The notes under the pieces were generated by a model, which saw only the letters and a list, made by a program, of their open reading frames with translations, made no database searches and was not told the origin of the DNA. A stretch of DNA of 64,000 nt from Patagioenas fasciata (taxonomy: Eukaryota; Chordata; Aves; Columbiformes; Columbidae). The DNA is taken from positions 9,440,501 to 9,504,500 of the forward strand of contig NC_092520.1 in assembly GCF_037038585.1 (NCBI RefSeq). Direction: 5' to 3'. Each line of letters opens with the position of its first letter. Positions within the stretch are counted from its first letter, which is position 1. Of the stretch, positions 35,536-48,549 are shown in pieces. The translations under genes were made by a program, and so were the position numbers.

Positions 35536-37071
35536 TATACAGCATACAATTTACAATTACGTAACACTCTATTTTTAACCTGATTATATCTATATGTAAA
35601 CCCAAGCTTTCACTTAACGTCTTTCTTCAGGACTTAAAATAAGGTGGCATATTGAGTTGGCAGGCCTGGAAACTGAATCCCTTTTCATCTGGAGAACTTC
35701 CGTATGTCTTCAAGGTGCTCCTGAAGGTCAAGGCATCTTGATTTGACTTGCAGTGAGGAGACCTGTGCCCGGCTGCCTTGCTCATAGGTCAGTGAAGCAG
35801 AGCATGGAAAGCACTTGAGATGTCTGCAAGAGCTGTCATTAGCTACTCATGGACTCCTGTGGTCTAGGTATACGACATGTAAGTGCCTGCTCAGGAGCAG
35901 TAGGAGCGGGGCTGCTCCATGAGGGAGGACAAGCTGGAAGCTGAGGGCGAACCCAGCAGGGACAGTGCTGTCCCCAACAGGGTGCAGTCACAGCTCGTCT
36001 GGGAGCAGTGACCAGCTCTGTTGAACATACAGTGGCCATCAGACAAGGCAAGGTCTGGTTTTTGTCCAGGAGCAGGTGGAGATGGGGCCAGAGACAGGAC
36101 TGCAACAAGGCAATAGCATGGGTGCAGAGACTTCTGTCGGCCAGGTCGGTTAATTAAGGCCTGTGGTTGGTCTCAGGGTCCTGACACTGCTTAGCAAAAG
36201 CTCACTAATTAGCAGGAGAGTGTGGTGGTAGGCAGACCCTGCTCTGCCAGAGGGCCGTGCAACAGGCATCGGGTGCTATCATATAAATCTCTCCCTGACC
36301 TTCACACCTGCTCTGCTCCTGTGACTTCGGGCCCTGTCATCTTGGCCCGAAATCTCAAAAGCCCTGAGCCAGCATCCTCGAAAGTAATTTGGATTCTTTC
36401 CATTGGCTTCAGTTTTGTTTGAGCCAGCCAGTTACAGGGACGGGCTCTTCCTGATCTCTGAGACTGCTGCATTTTCCATCCACTGGAAAGGCGTCAGTGG
36501 AGAGGTTCAGACTGGGTGATAGCCGGAGAACTTTGCTCGCAAATGGCTGTAGGGAGTTCAATTATTAGAAATTAAAACCACACCATGGAGAGATGAAAAC
36601 AATTCTTGCTGCAAGTGCAATAGGGTCTGTTAGCCAGAAGGCACTGCTCTGCTTTCGATTAATTCTCGCTCTTTAATTAATCCTTTCAGTTTGTTATCCT
36701 TCTTGGAACTTTTCTGGAATAACAAAAAGAGAAATCTAGGCAATCAAATATGTTTTTGCAGGGCTGAACCTGCATCAGATTGTGTTTGGCTTTCTGTGAC
36801 TCCAGGCGCAGTGGTTCCCTGAGCCCTGGGTGTGCTGCCCTGGGCTGCCTGTGCCCCATGGGAGCACCACGTCCTGTGGGAATAATCCACCTTATCCTCT
36901 GTGGGATTCCCAGGGGGAGCAGCCTGACCTGCACTGGACCAGAGATTCACCTTTGCCAGGGTTTGGGTTTCTGTGACGCCAGCTCTCTTTTGCTGCTGGG
37001 GATCAGTTTTTGCAGCTCTGTGGCTGAGGAAACTCCCCTCTCCATCCTTGAGCTCGTTAAGCAGAAAGAAC

Positions 37072-37089
37072 TTTTTTTTTTTTTTTTTT
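37072..37089. repeat. Poly-T tract
   Basis: An uninterrupted run of 18 T. No retrogene or SINE body could be recognised beside it. Confidence 0.85.
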
Positions 37090-39916
37090 AACAGGAAAAA
37101 GCCACTTGGCTCTATTTGTCATTCTTCATTAACCTTATCTCAGTCCCTGTTTATCCTCCTTTTCTCCCGTGTTGCCTCGTCACTGTAGCTCTTAATACTT
37201 CCTCTCTTGATAACAATGTCTTGTTGAAAGTATATTTATATCATTAGTTTCAACTGCCTTACTTGGCAATGCGACCCTTCGTGATTGGCTTGTTGCTGTT
37301 TTCTCAGTCCAAGGAGCGAGGTTATAAAAATGTCCTTTACATTTTCGTGGGGCCCACCCCTTCCCAGGACACTTTTCCAGGCTCTGGATCATCCCTGCGG
37401 GATCGCGCAAGGCTGGTGTGGCTGGGCTGTGCCATGGGGCACATATGGCTCAACCTTTCAGCCCCAGCTGTTAAGGATGTTGGACCCCAGGAACAGTAGA
37501 GCAAATGCCAGAGCTGAGGAGCCTTGAATACCCAGTTTTTAAATTTTCTTTCATTTTTCAACAGTTTAACTGGGTACATTCTGTTGAACCCACCGATCAT
37601 TGTACATACTCATTGATGTCCTCTACAGCAGGGGTGATGCCACGTACTCTGGGTGTTTCTCATTACCAGGACAGCCTTGCTTAAGCGTGGTTGCAGCATC
37701 TCTGCAGTCCCTCGCTGGGTTGCAGACAAATGCCTCCTCCTCCGTCAGCATTCCTCACCCCTTCGGACATTTAAATCTGAGGATTTCGGGGCTGATTTTC
37801 CCACTCTTCAACTCTGAAGACTTCAGAGCTGATTTTCCCTCTCTTCCTGTCCTTTGTTACATAGATTAGATAGTGCAGAGAACTTAATGAGTATAAAAAC
37901 CCCTTGATTTCCAGTGTCACCCTGCAGAGATTTGAAGGTCCATGTAGCAAGAGTTAGTGCACAGGCTTTTCTTGTGATTTGCCCATGGAAAAAAGGTTGT
38001 GAAAATGGATGAAAAAAAAAAAAAAGAAAAATAAATGGAACCTGGATAATTCTTAGAAGTATTTTGAACCTTGGGCCAGTTCTAAGATGTGCCGGGGAGG
38101 CTGCAAGGACTGGTAGGACAATGTTTGTGTATGTTTGGTTTCCAAGACTGGCTTTCATGGAAACATGGAAATTATTTCGGTCAGGAATCTCAATACCTTT
38201 CAGGCCAGCAGAGTGCAAAGTAGATAGCCTGGGCTGTCAGTGTTAGCGCTGACTGTTTTCCCATGGTCAGAGCACAAACTTCAAGGTTTTAAGCCTGTAG
38301 ACGCAAGGCATGGTAAGGTGATTCTTGCAGGTTGAGAGTGGGTGGTGGTGTCCATGCGGACAGAGCTATGAACTCCTCTGGTGGTTTGCTTTGAGGTAAG
38401 GTACTTTGAGAACGTCGGTTTCCTTGCTGTGAAGAAATAGATGTGCAGGGGAAAGAACATGGTGTGCACAAAGGAGTAGTCTCTGTATGGAGTGGATGTA
38501 CCTGAGACACAGCTGCTTTAGGCACAACTTGAGACATCTTGACTACGATTACACAGATGGTCCACGTTTTAACATCTGGTATGGGATTCAGTTAGACACT
38601 AAAACACATAAGTGCCGGTGTGTACGTGAGCTCTAAGTGTCTATGCTCCCTTTATCCTCAATGGAGATCCAGCTAATACAGGCCATGGAGCCTTCAGCAT
38701 AATCTGGCCTTCAACATAATTTGATTCACCCTGAATGAACCACCTGATAGTCAGTGTAGTCACTTCCAGACTGTGTTGACTATGACTTTATTGGAGGCAC
38801 CATCCATATTTACTATGAGCATGTTCTCCAGCTCACATGCAGACACCTTCAAATAGGTACTTGAATCCCACCCCAGTTTCCTTTGCAGTAAACGCTTCTG
38901 GTGCCTGCAAACCTTTTGGAAATTTTGTAGGAGTAAAAATTTCAAGTAATTACATTATCCTTTATCAAAGTCCCCAAGAATAAAATTATCTCTTAGGCAC
39001 CTGAGTTTGAAAATCTTGACCACTGTTGTTCTCGGATTTCACCCTCTAGACAGTTTGGTTTGTCTGGTTCTGGATATGGAACAGAAACCTAACACCAAAG
39101 TATTTCTCCAAGCTTCGTGTGACTCATGCTCTTTGGCATGGATAAGTAGCTAGATTTAAAATATGGTTCTGTACTCCTTTTGATTTCCAAATAAAGACTA
39201 ATGGAAAAATATTATTTATCCCTGCACTTTACGCATTAGACAATACACTGACTTGGTTGCAATAAAAAAATCTAATTTCCTATATTAAAAACGAAACAAC
39301 TTTTTACCAAACATTTTTAAATCTGAAAAATCTAAGTTTCTCCTTACTGCAACCTTTCTGATTAACCCTGGCAGGGGGACACTCCACTGCTGTCCCACTG
39401 TCCTAAAGCCAGGCTTGTGCTACCTGAGAGGGTGTTTGGGCTGCATCTCAGTGGAGATTAGCAGGAGCTATAAAGCTTCTGACCTTTTAAACACTAAAGC
39501 AAAATCTGAAATCTCTGCTTGTAGGCATTCACAACTTTAAATCTTAGGCTGTGTCTTTAACCTTGTCTTTAATTAGACACCCGGGTAATATCACAGCAGA
39601 AATAACCCAGCGTGTCAGCACTGACGTAGCCTTCAGCAGCAGGCGCAGATGCTGTTCGGCAGCCTGGCTTCCTCCAGCCCTTGCGTTCCTTCTGTGTGCA
39701 GTCGCCTTCTCCACCAGTATCTAACACTTCACCCTGGACTCTGGTGGCGGAATAGGGAAAATCATAAATAAATTCATCACGAAAAAACAGAGTCTTGGTA
39801 AAGTTGCAGCCAGCACAGTCAGAAAGAAAAGGAGATTTGTGTTTTGTCTGTACAACACATTTTCAAAACCCAGATCAGACAACGCTGGGTTGCTCACCCT
39901 CCAAAAAAAGAGGTTT

Positions 39917-40385
39917 ATCATAAAATGTCCTGAATTGGAAGGGACCCACAAGGATCATCGAGTCCAGCTCCTGTTCCTTGCACAGGACAACCCCACAGTT
40001 CACACCGTGTGTCTGAGGACATTGTCCAGTCTCTTCTTGAACACTGTCAGCCTTGGGGCCGTGACACCTCCCTGGGGAGCCTGTTCCAGTGTCCAGCACC
40101 CTCTGGGTGAAGAACCTTTTCCTCATGTCCAAGCAAAACCTCCCCTGGCACATCTTCCTGCCATTCCCTCGGGTTCTGTCACTGGTCACTAAAGAGAAGA
40201 GCTCAGCCCTGCCCCTCCTCCTCCCCTTGTGAGGAAGCTGTAGCTGCCATGAGCTCTCCGCTCAGTCTCCTCCAGACTGAACAAACTCATTGACTTTAGC
40301 CACTCCTCATACGGCTTCCTCTCCAAACCCTTCACCAACTTTGTAGCCTTTGTCTTGTTGCTCTTCACAACCGTGCTTGTCACCC
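39917..40385 (-). mobile_element. CR1 LINE 3' fragment of a different subfamily
   Basis: Starts 'cataaaatgtcctgaattgg' then 'aaggatcatcgagtccagct', with 'ttcttgaacactgtcagcct' and 'gtgaagaaccttttcctcat'. The terminal block and the 'ccttgcacaggacaacccca' segment differ from the other copies, so it belongs to a separate CR1 subfamily. About 470 bp. Confidence 0.9.
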
Positions 40386-41741
40386 CAGCCAGTGCCTCTG
40401 TGGGACCTTTGGCAAGTCACTTAACCACTTTCTTCTTTAGCTCTTTCTATCTACAGATTCATCCTTTCTCGCTGCTCTTTGCTTGCTCCCCTCGGTTGCA
40501 CCAGCGGGGCAGAGGAACCCAACCTCAGCCCCATGCTGATGTGGTTACACAGCCTTAGGGCCAAAGCCACTGATGTCCCCCTGCTCTGAGCCCTGACAGG
40601 TGAGCTCCTGTCTGCCCCAGGTCTCCCGTGCGGATATATCCAGTGACCCAAGCTGAATACTGGAAGTCATTAGCACGGTGCACTGTGCAGGTTAATTTAT
40701 TCTCCTTCACTGAAGGCAAATAGTGTATGAAAAGAAGGCTTATTATCCGACTTTACTGACAGGACATTCAGCTATGAAATACTTCAGTCTCTTAACCATT
40801 AATCTCCTTGGTATTATGGGGATTGCCTTGTACCATAAGGACTTTGCACAATGCTTATCTCAGGAGGGTTCTTATCTGAATTGCTCCATATAGGTGCTAT
40901 TGTAAGAACGACAACTATAATACAAAGCTTTGGAAATGATAATAACTTAAATGTCCTTCTTTTCCATATTTAATGGCAATTCCCTGATTTCCCAGTGTTC
41001 AGGGAAATTCAGTTTTTTTTCCTAGCAGCTGCTTTTAGCTTTATTTAGGAAGTTCAGCTTTAGGTAAGTGACATTGTCACAGAGGAAAGACGAGTTAGAG
41101 CTGCGTAAACTCTGAGTGTTTTGAAGGAAAATGTAATGCCTTCCTCATTTGCCTTCAGGTGGTGAATACTCATCAAAAGTAAACTACAAATATTTTAATC
41201 CAGAGATGACCTTGGAGCTGAGACAGAAACAATTGCTTGCAGTGACGGACACTGAGTCACGTTTTTACAGAGTTGATCCAGGCAGGAAGGGTTTACTTAA
41301 TTTCCTAAAGATTCTCAGGGACTGAGTTTGTCTGACGTCCTCTAACAGCCAGACTCCAGAGAGGACGGAAAAAAAAGAAATACTCCTTTGTTACTTCTTT
41401 GTTTTGTCTTGAGTATCATCTCAGCTTTTTGTTATTCCACTTAAATGGGCTTGATCGCTGTACCAGCAGCTGCCTGGGAGCCAGTGCAGACACTTGGCTT
41501 CATGGAAGCCCAAAACTTGGAGAAAGCAAGCTGAGGTGGAATTGTATTGTCTTCACATTCAGATGCAAAGAGCGAATCTCAGCCAGTCAAACAGGAGGTC
41601 ATGAAGGCATTGGTCATCAAGGCTTCACTAGGAGGAAGGAAATAAGGCCTTTTAGAGAGTTTTGTCCTGCGAGTTCTGAGAAGGAATCCAAGGTTTTTCA
41701 ACATGGGGATAGTGGGAGATGTGTGCTATGGAACAATGTCA

Positions 41742-42131
41742 TAAAATCACAGAAACATAGAATCATGTAGTAGTTTGGGTTGGAAGGGACCCTCAAAGCT
41801 CATCCAATGCCACCCCTGCCATGAGCAGGGACATCTTCACCAGATCAGGTTGCTCAGAGCCCCGTCCAGCCTGGCCTGGGATGTCTCCAGGGATGGGGCA
41901 TCCACCACCTCTCTGGGCAACCTGGGACAGGGTTTCACCACCCTCAGTGTAAAAAATTCCTTCCTCATGTCTGGCCTGAGTCTCCCCTCCTTTAGTTAAA
42001 ACCATCATCTCTTGTCCTATTGTAACCAGCCCTGTTAAAAAGTCTGTCCCCATTTTTATTACAGGCCCCTTTTAAGTACTGAAAGGCTATAATAAGGTCT
42101 CCCGGAGCCTTTTTTTCTCCAGGCTGAACAA
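41742..42131 (-). mobile_element. CR1 LINE 3' fragment sharing a 3' flank with the 32.4-kb copy
   Basis: Reads ATAAAATCACAGAAACATAG, then AATCATGTAGTAGTTTGGG, and the standard 3' UTR up to 'tttttttctccaggctgaac', where homology stops. About 390 bp. Its three terminal octamer variants and the flank at about 41703-41741 match the reverse complement of the region after 32976. Confidence 0.94.
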
Positions 42132-43592
42132 GTGTCCCACTGAGCTCTGTAAAAAATTCCACCTTTTTGACCAGCATCATTTTGGTCTTGCTTGAGTTCA
42201 TCTGAGCCATTGCTGTCTGAAGGTGATTCACAATGGTGCTGAGGGATGCATAGTCAAGAATCACCCCTTGCTGGCCAAGGCTCTGGACTTATGGTCTTGG
42301 ACAACCATGTCACATTGAAGTGAAGGAGCGGTACAACCAGTGTGAATATTTCCCTGACACCCTCCAGGCAGAACCCAAGGTTTCAGCTGTCACAGTTCTG
42401 CTAGAATAAAAGGCTGGACCAGCACAGTGCAGCACAGACCAGTAGAGGAAATCCCCACAGAAAGGGCCCACAGCCATACAAAAGTATTTATTAAATGCCA
42501 CTAGAGCAGTCTGTGTTCCTGATGAAATATTTCCAGATAGTTTTGCTACTATTGTTCTCTGAGAAGTCAACAACTCCTGCACACAACAAAGGAATTAATG
42601 AAACTAGAAACCATAACCTGCAAGATTTTTTGCTGGTTCTGGAAGAGACGCTGCAGTCCCAGCTGCGGAAAGAAAAGAAGCATCAGCAAAAAGCCACGTG
42701 GCAGCTCCTAAACAGGGATCTGCCACACATAGACCAAGGCAAGGAAAACGTGAATGGACTATCTTAGAAGGTTAATTAAAAGTACAGATAGAAACTGAGC
42801 CAGCCGAACCGGCAGCAGGAGGTGAGCAAGTATTTAGACAAATTAAGCAAAGCTACTATTCTGTTGAACCCAGGATGTCAGCTAAAGTTAGGGAAATCTT
42901 ATTGGGAGCAGGATGACGGTTAGGATCCAGGTGGAATTTTGTTTATCTGAAAGCATGGAAAACTTAGGAATTTTGTTGTGCGGTAGCTATTAAGTGACTA
43001 TGGAAACATGTAAACATGTCTGTCCCTTGCTTATGCAGCAGACTGGATTCCTGCATATACACACTGACTTGATTGACTAAAATAAACTCTCATTGTTTCT
43101 TCTCCTCGTGAGCTTTGCAGGGACACTGCAGTTCACAGCATTGGAGATGGTTTCTGGATTAGAACCACAATTGTTTATGGAAGCCCAAACACAGATTATT
43201 GCAAAAGGAAAAGTGCAAGAAAGCCAAACCTGACTTTCAGATTCAGGTTTAGTTTATATTCTGCAGGAGGGATGTTTGGGGTGAAATCCTGAACCCGCTG
43301 TAGCTAATCAAAGCTACGCAATTGGGTTCAGCAGAGCCAGACTTGATTTGCTCATAAATGTGGCTCTCTTGCTTCAAAGATAATCAAGGCACAGATAACC
43401 CTGACTTCTATTGCTACCAGTAGCCGTGTGTAGTACAGATGACTTTTTAGATGAAAATTTGTGACTTATTCAGGTTTGAAACAATGACAATTCATCAGGC
43501 AGAAAAAGGAGGACTCCTATGGTCTCACCTGGTGAAATGCATAGAGACCAGACTATGACAGAAATGTGGAGAAGGGAAGAAGGAAGAAAACC

Positions 43593-43614
43593 ATTTTTCT
43601 TTTTTTTTTTTTTT
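43593..43614. repeat. Poly-T tract
   Basis: A T-rich run of about 20 bases with one C, preceded by a purine-rich stretch. Low-complexity sequence. Confidence 0.8.
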
Positions 43615-44689
43615 AAAATTCTTTTTCAAGGAGCATATATGTGAGTAACCACCTCCATATCCAGAGTGGCTCTCTGATGCCAATACCTCACTCTGTAGGA
43701 TGGGCCAAAGGGGATGGTTATTTTCTACAACATGTTGGCTTTGATTTTTTTTCTGAAACTTAGTGTTACGATGCCATCTGGAACTAATAAAATTTCCCTT
43801 TATTTACAGGAATCTCATTTTGGGCTGTATTTTGACTTTGATTATACTAGAAATTAGTCTTTGCAAGGACTCATCTCCATGTGACTCCTGGCGCTGTTTC
43901 CATCGCAGTTTTCAGCATTGTCGTGGCTGTCCTGGGATGCTTCTACACAAACTGCTTCGACTTATCCCCCGTTTCTATGGCTTTAATTCAACCCAACGCT
44001 CTTTCACACTGGTTTCACTGCAAAAATTAAATATGCCTTGTGTCACTTGTGGCTTCATCGGGATTTATTTTTTACTCTGTGCCAGCAAAAAAGGGGACAA
44101 GGGAGCAGTGGGGGATAAAGGGGAGGGAGTGTTTACCGACAGCTGAATGTCTTCCTGGCCTCTACTTGGCTTTTCCTCACGCGCACTTTGATTTTGTTAA
44201 TATTGTTCCTCCAGAAACATGTTGCTTTTTGGAAGCTGATTTGCCTGTATAGAGGAAAACAGATTTCTCTCAGAATGACTGTGGAGCTGGGAGATGTCTC
44301 CTTTTGGGGATGATTGTTTCACACACTTGTACCATATGTAATTTACTGAAAGAGGGTCAGAGTATGTAGAGGAGGAGGAACGCCTATAAAAACATATATT
44401 TATTGTCAGAGTCACACAGAACTAAATAAAAAATGCTCTAGGCTTGATTTACTGGCATTTTTCCCAAGACCAGTGAATACTGACACTGGCCCAATCTCGG
44501 TATTTCACTTCGTGCTTTTCCGCTGTTGCAGAGGGAATGGAAATCTGCCACAAGAGTTGTTGTGCACACTGGGAAGAGGAGGGAAGGGCTGCAAAGAGAG
44601 CAGAGCTGAAGCACCGTGTCACTGCAAGGCAGTGCAGTCCCTGCTTTCACCACCACAACCTGACCATCCTTTTATACAATTTAATATGC

Positions 44690-44833
44690 CCCACCCCAGG
44701 AAACATCCTGGGCCAGGCTGGATGGGGCTCTGAGCAGCCTGATATGGGTGATCTGTCCCTGCTCATGGCAGGTGGTTGGTCTAGATGAACTCTGAATGGC
44801 CCTTCCAACCCAAACTATTCTGTGATTCTATGA
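44690..44833 (+). mobile_element. CR1 LINE 3'-end fragment
   Basis: Starts 'ccccaccccaggaaacatcc', continues 'ggccaggctggatggggctc' and ends ATTCTGTGATTCTATGAT. About 145 bp, a severely 5'-truncated member of the same subfamily as the copies at 4248 and 54385. Confidence 0.92.
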
Positions 44834-47800
44834 TCTGCAATATTTTAAGCAAAGTGTCAGGAAACAAAGATGTGGCTTAGATCCACGTTCTCTCCCCACC
44901 TCTTTGTGTCCCAGCCTCTTGGTGAGCACAGCACAGTTGGCATCAGGACTTCCACCTTCACGACCGTGAACAGAAAAGCCGGTGTCTTATGTGAGACTGA
45001 TGGAGACACGGAGAGGCAGGGCAAATATTTAGATTTCTAATAATAGTACTTCAAAAGGCTCGCCTTTCCCCTGGACTACAAGTGACAGCAGAATGAAGGT
45101 GACTGGCAAACAGCATCGAGAACCCACTTGGCATTTTCTTCTTCATTCTTAATGTTTGTCTTTCTATCAAGAAAATATTTTTAAAAATAAATTTCTTAGA
45201 TTTATGAAGGGCATTCTTGATATGATCAAAACAAGCCTCCAAGACCTGACCTGCTCATCTCCTGTCACAGGACTGAGGTTACCTGCTGCCATCCCAGATG
45301 TTTTCTCCAATCCAGCAGCGAAGGCAGGACATGAGCAGCGGAGCGTGGTGCCTGATGGCTGGGGCCCAGCCAGCTGCGTCCAAATCTGGGAACACAGCGG
45401 GCAGAGAACATTACACACCAGCTCATCAGCCTTGCTTATGGTAGAGCTTGTCAGCTAAGAAATTACACTGATGTGGATGCCATGCTTTGCCAAGGTAGTA
45501 TTCTGTGCAGCTCTGCACCCCATGGATGTACAGGCTTGGTGGGTGTTAAATCATGATCTCTCTGGACTAATTTACTGTACAAAAACCTACGCCCTCAGAT
45601 AGAGCCAAGACCTCCACAGTGAGGGAACGAACCATCACTGAAAATGGCCTGTCTGTAGACATCCTTTGGATGTGCTTGAAAAAGATTAGAAAAGGGATGA
45701 CAGAATCTTAGCTAAATATGAACAGGTTGTTAATACCTCATTAAAGTGAGTGAAGATACATTCAAACCATATAGGTTTAAACCAGCGCTAACCATCCAGA
45801 AAATCAGAACCAGTGAAGCAAATGTATCTTGGAAGTAACTGTCCTGCTTTCAACCGTGCTAATGCAATGAACAGTCACCTCCTGCAGTAGCTGAAGTGAT
45901 TTTCAAGGATAACCTAGTCAGGGCATTTCACGCTAATCTAATCTGCAAGGCGAGGGCTATCAGACACCGACACCCCCGTTTGCCAAATCCAGGCTGACTA
46001 ATGCTTCCCTGACCTTGGCTCCTGTTACCATATGAATCTGCGCAGCACAGGAGAATTGGCAGCGTGACAGCAACACAGGCACTTCATCTTCAAGGCATTT
46101 TCTTTAGCATTCCTGTGAAAAAGGGGGGTATTAAGACGCCTGGTTTGCAGAGGGAGGAGAAGTGACAAAGGGCTCTGCCCTGGGCTGGGGGCCGGCTGCT
46201 TTCGGGGCTGGAATTCAGGCTCAGGAATGTCCAAAGGCAAAACCCTCTCTGCATCTACTTCTCTTCCCCAACAGTTCTTTCGGTCACAGAAACAACAGCC
46301 CAGTCCTTTTCTAATATTGCGGTGTCTTTTTTTTTGTTTTTCCTTATTAGAAAATAATCTCATCAAGGCAGGAATCACCTTCATTTAACATCTTCTCGCT
46401 AACCTTGAGCCAGGAGTTGTGTCAAAGCGCATAACTGGGATTAACTCCTCGCACTCCTTTATTCTAATATAAAGAAGAATTTGGGCTGAAGTCTCCAGCA
46501 GAGTGGAGCAAGAACATTTGTGCTTTTTCTCAAATTTCTTTCAGGAACTGGTCAGGACTCTAGGATACCCAAGAAATGCATTAATAAACAAAAAACAGAA
46601 ACTACACTAGGGTGGTATTTTTAATCTGGGATATTTCCAGGATAATTTGCTAGTACTGTGATCCTTTGCCTGCTTTCTGGGGCAGAGGGAGGCAGGAATT
46701 TGTTATGCACTGTTCCCCTCTGCTGAAAATAACGTTAATACGGATTGGACAAAAAGATCTCACATGTAGACTTCATGCTGAAACAGAAACGTATCCTATA
46801 TTTTGGGAGGAGAGGTGGCATCATTTCCTCGTTTTTCTCCTTGGGAGAAGGACCCGGGATCTGGTAAGAGCGGAGGTTTCGGGAGCCGCCTGTCAGAGGA
46901 GCCTCATCAAAGACTCTTCCCACGTGGAAGCAGTTGGGTTTGCTTCCAAGGCTTCCTCCCCGGGCCTCCCAGAAATGGGGCTGGCCCCGGCTCGGCTTTC
47001 TTTCTAACAAGTGAACCAGTGAGGGAAAAATAAAAGCCGAGGTGTAAACAGAGTCTTTTCTTTTCCTCATATGATCCTGTGAAGCGCTGAGTATTTTGAC
47101 CCCACTCTAATAAAACACTCGCTTAATGCAATGCAATGCACAGAGCGATTCGTTAGAGTTCACTGAGTATTGACTTAAGATTATGCAGATTTGGGTCAGT
47201 ACTTTGCTGAATCCAGCCCAGGCTCTTTACCAGCAGCTGCGGGGAGCAGCTCACCCGTCCTGGGGAGCACAGGGGCAGCTCTTCCCAGCCTGTGTACAAC
47301 CATTTGTGTTTCAGCCTGGCTTTGCTGCATTCACGTATCTCCCTCTGGTGGATACCTTCACGGGACTTTTTTGTTGATGAAGCCCCTTTGCTGGGCCTTT
47401 TTCCTCAGGATGAAGCGTGAGGAAAGGAGGAAGCATCACATTTTGCAAAAGAGGCTTAAAAAATATTAAGATTTAAGGGCTTAGATTTCCCTGCAAGCCA
47501 CTGGCACCAAGGCTTTTCAGATCTGATAGCCAAGTCTGCTTTGCTAACTTCCCCTAGTCTCCTTCCAGCCTTTGTGATGCTCATCACTGCTGTCACATGC
47601 TATATAAAAATATTAAAAATTAATCCGTTTTTTCTAGATGAGAGGGCAGCTGACCTGGGAGAGTAGCGGATCCTGGTCTGCTCTCAGGTGTGCCACCTTT
47701 TCTGAAGGTTAATGACAAATACAGAAACAAATCCCAGGGAAAGGGAGAAATTCCTGTGACCTCAACCGCCCAGAGCAGTACCCAAACCTCTAAACTGTTT

Positions 47801-48549
47801 CTGTTTCTTCTTTGGTTAACTCATGTTAAATGACCTGCCCAGTGGAGCAGGTCCCAGAAGAGAAAAGGATGGAAACTGCAGCCAAATACGTATCCTGGTG
47901 GTTGTGGGTTTGATGGGGAATGTCCGTGTGGTTCCCCTGGGCTGCACTGATGCTGGGCAGACACACAGAGGTCCTTGGAGGTGTTAGTCCTGCTATGAGG
48001 TGTGTATAGAAGATCTTTGGAAGAGCAAGAAATCCCTGTCTCTCAGGTCCAGCCTATGGAGGGGAACATGCTTTTTCTCAGCCAGAAGAGCCCTGGCTGA
48101 TTGTGTGTCGAAACAAACCTGAGGAGAGCAATTCCTTTATGTAAAACCAGGATACCACAGATACCTTGGACGGAAATAACTAAGCCAAGCACATTAATAA
48201 TTCAGAAACAAGTTTATGCATTTGGTGACTTTATGTAAAGGTATCAGTCAGAAATGGTTAAGATGTGAGAAAAATATTTCAATTAAAACAAAACAAAAAA
48301 ATACAAAATACAAAATACTGTGTTGCCAGTACAGCTGTCAAAATACTAACAGCTACCAGCATACGTTGATAGCTGCCAGCAGTACTCATGGGCTTTCCTC
48401 AGACTGCCCAGACTTGCTAGCTGGTGTTCACAAACAGCTGTCTGATGTGAAGCGAAAGCCATGGAAACTTTTACAGATAAAAACACAACGGACATTTTAT
48501 ACAATGAAAGAGGCATCAATATTTATTTATTTTGTCTTCTTCACCAATA

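Larger units (their letters stand above)
34529..39916. other. Intergenic, no gene seen
   Basis: Mixed unique sequence with modest GC-rich patches near 35.9, 36.8 and 37.4 kb and simple T and A runs. No coding exon was recognised. Confidence 0.6.
42132..48549. other. Intergenic; one membrane-peptide-like open stretch and one GC-richer patch
   Basis: Contains the short CR1 at 44690. At 43851-44026 an open plus-strand frame after a possible acceptor encodes a hydrophobic segment (GAVSIAVFSIVVAVLGCFYT) with several CpGs, unrecognised. At 46800-47035 there is a GC-richer, CpG-containing patch with a donor-like CTG|GTAAGAG. Otherwise nothing was seen. Confidence 0.5.
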
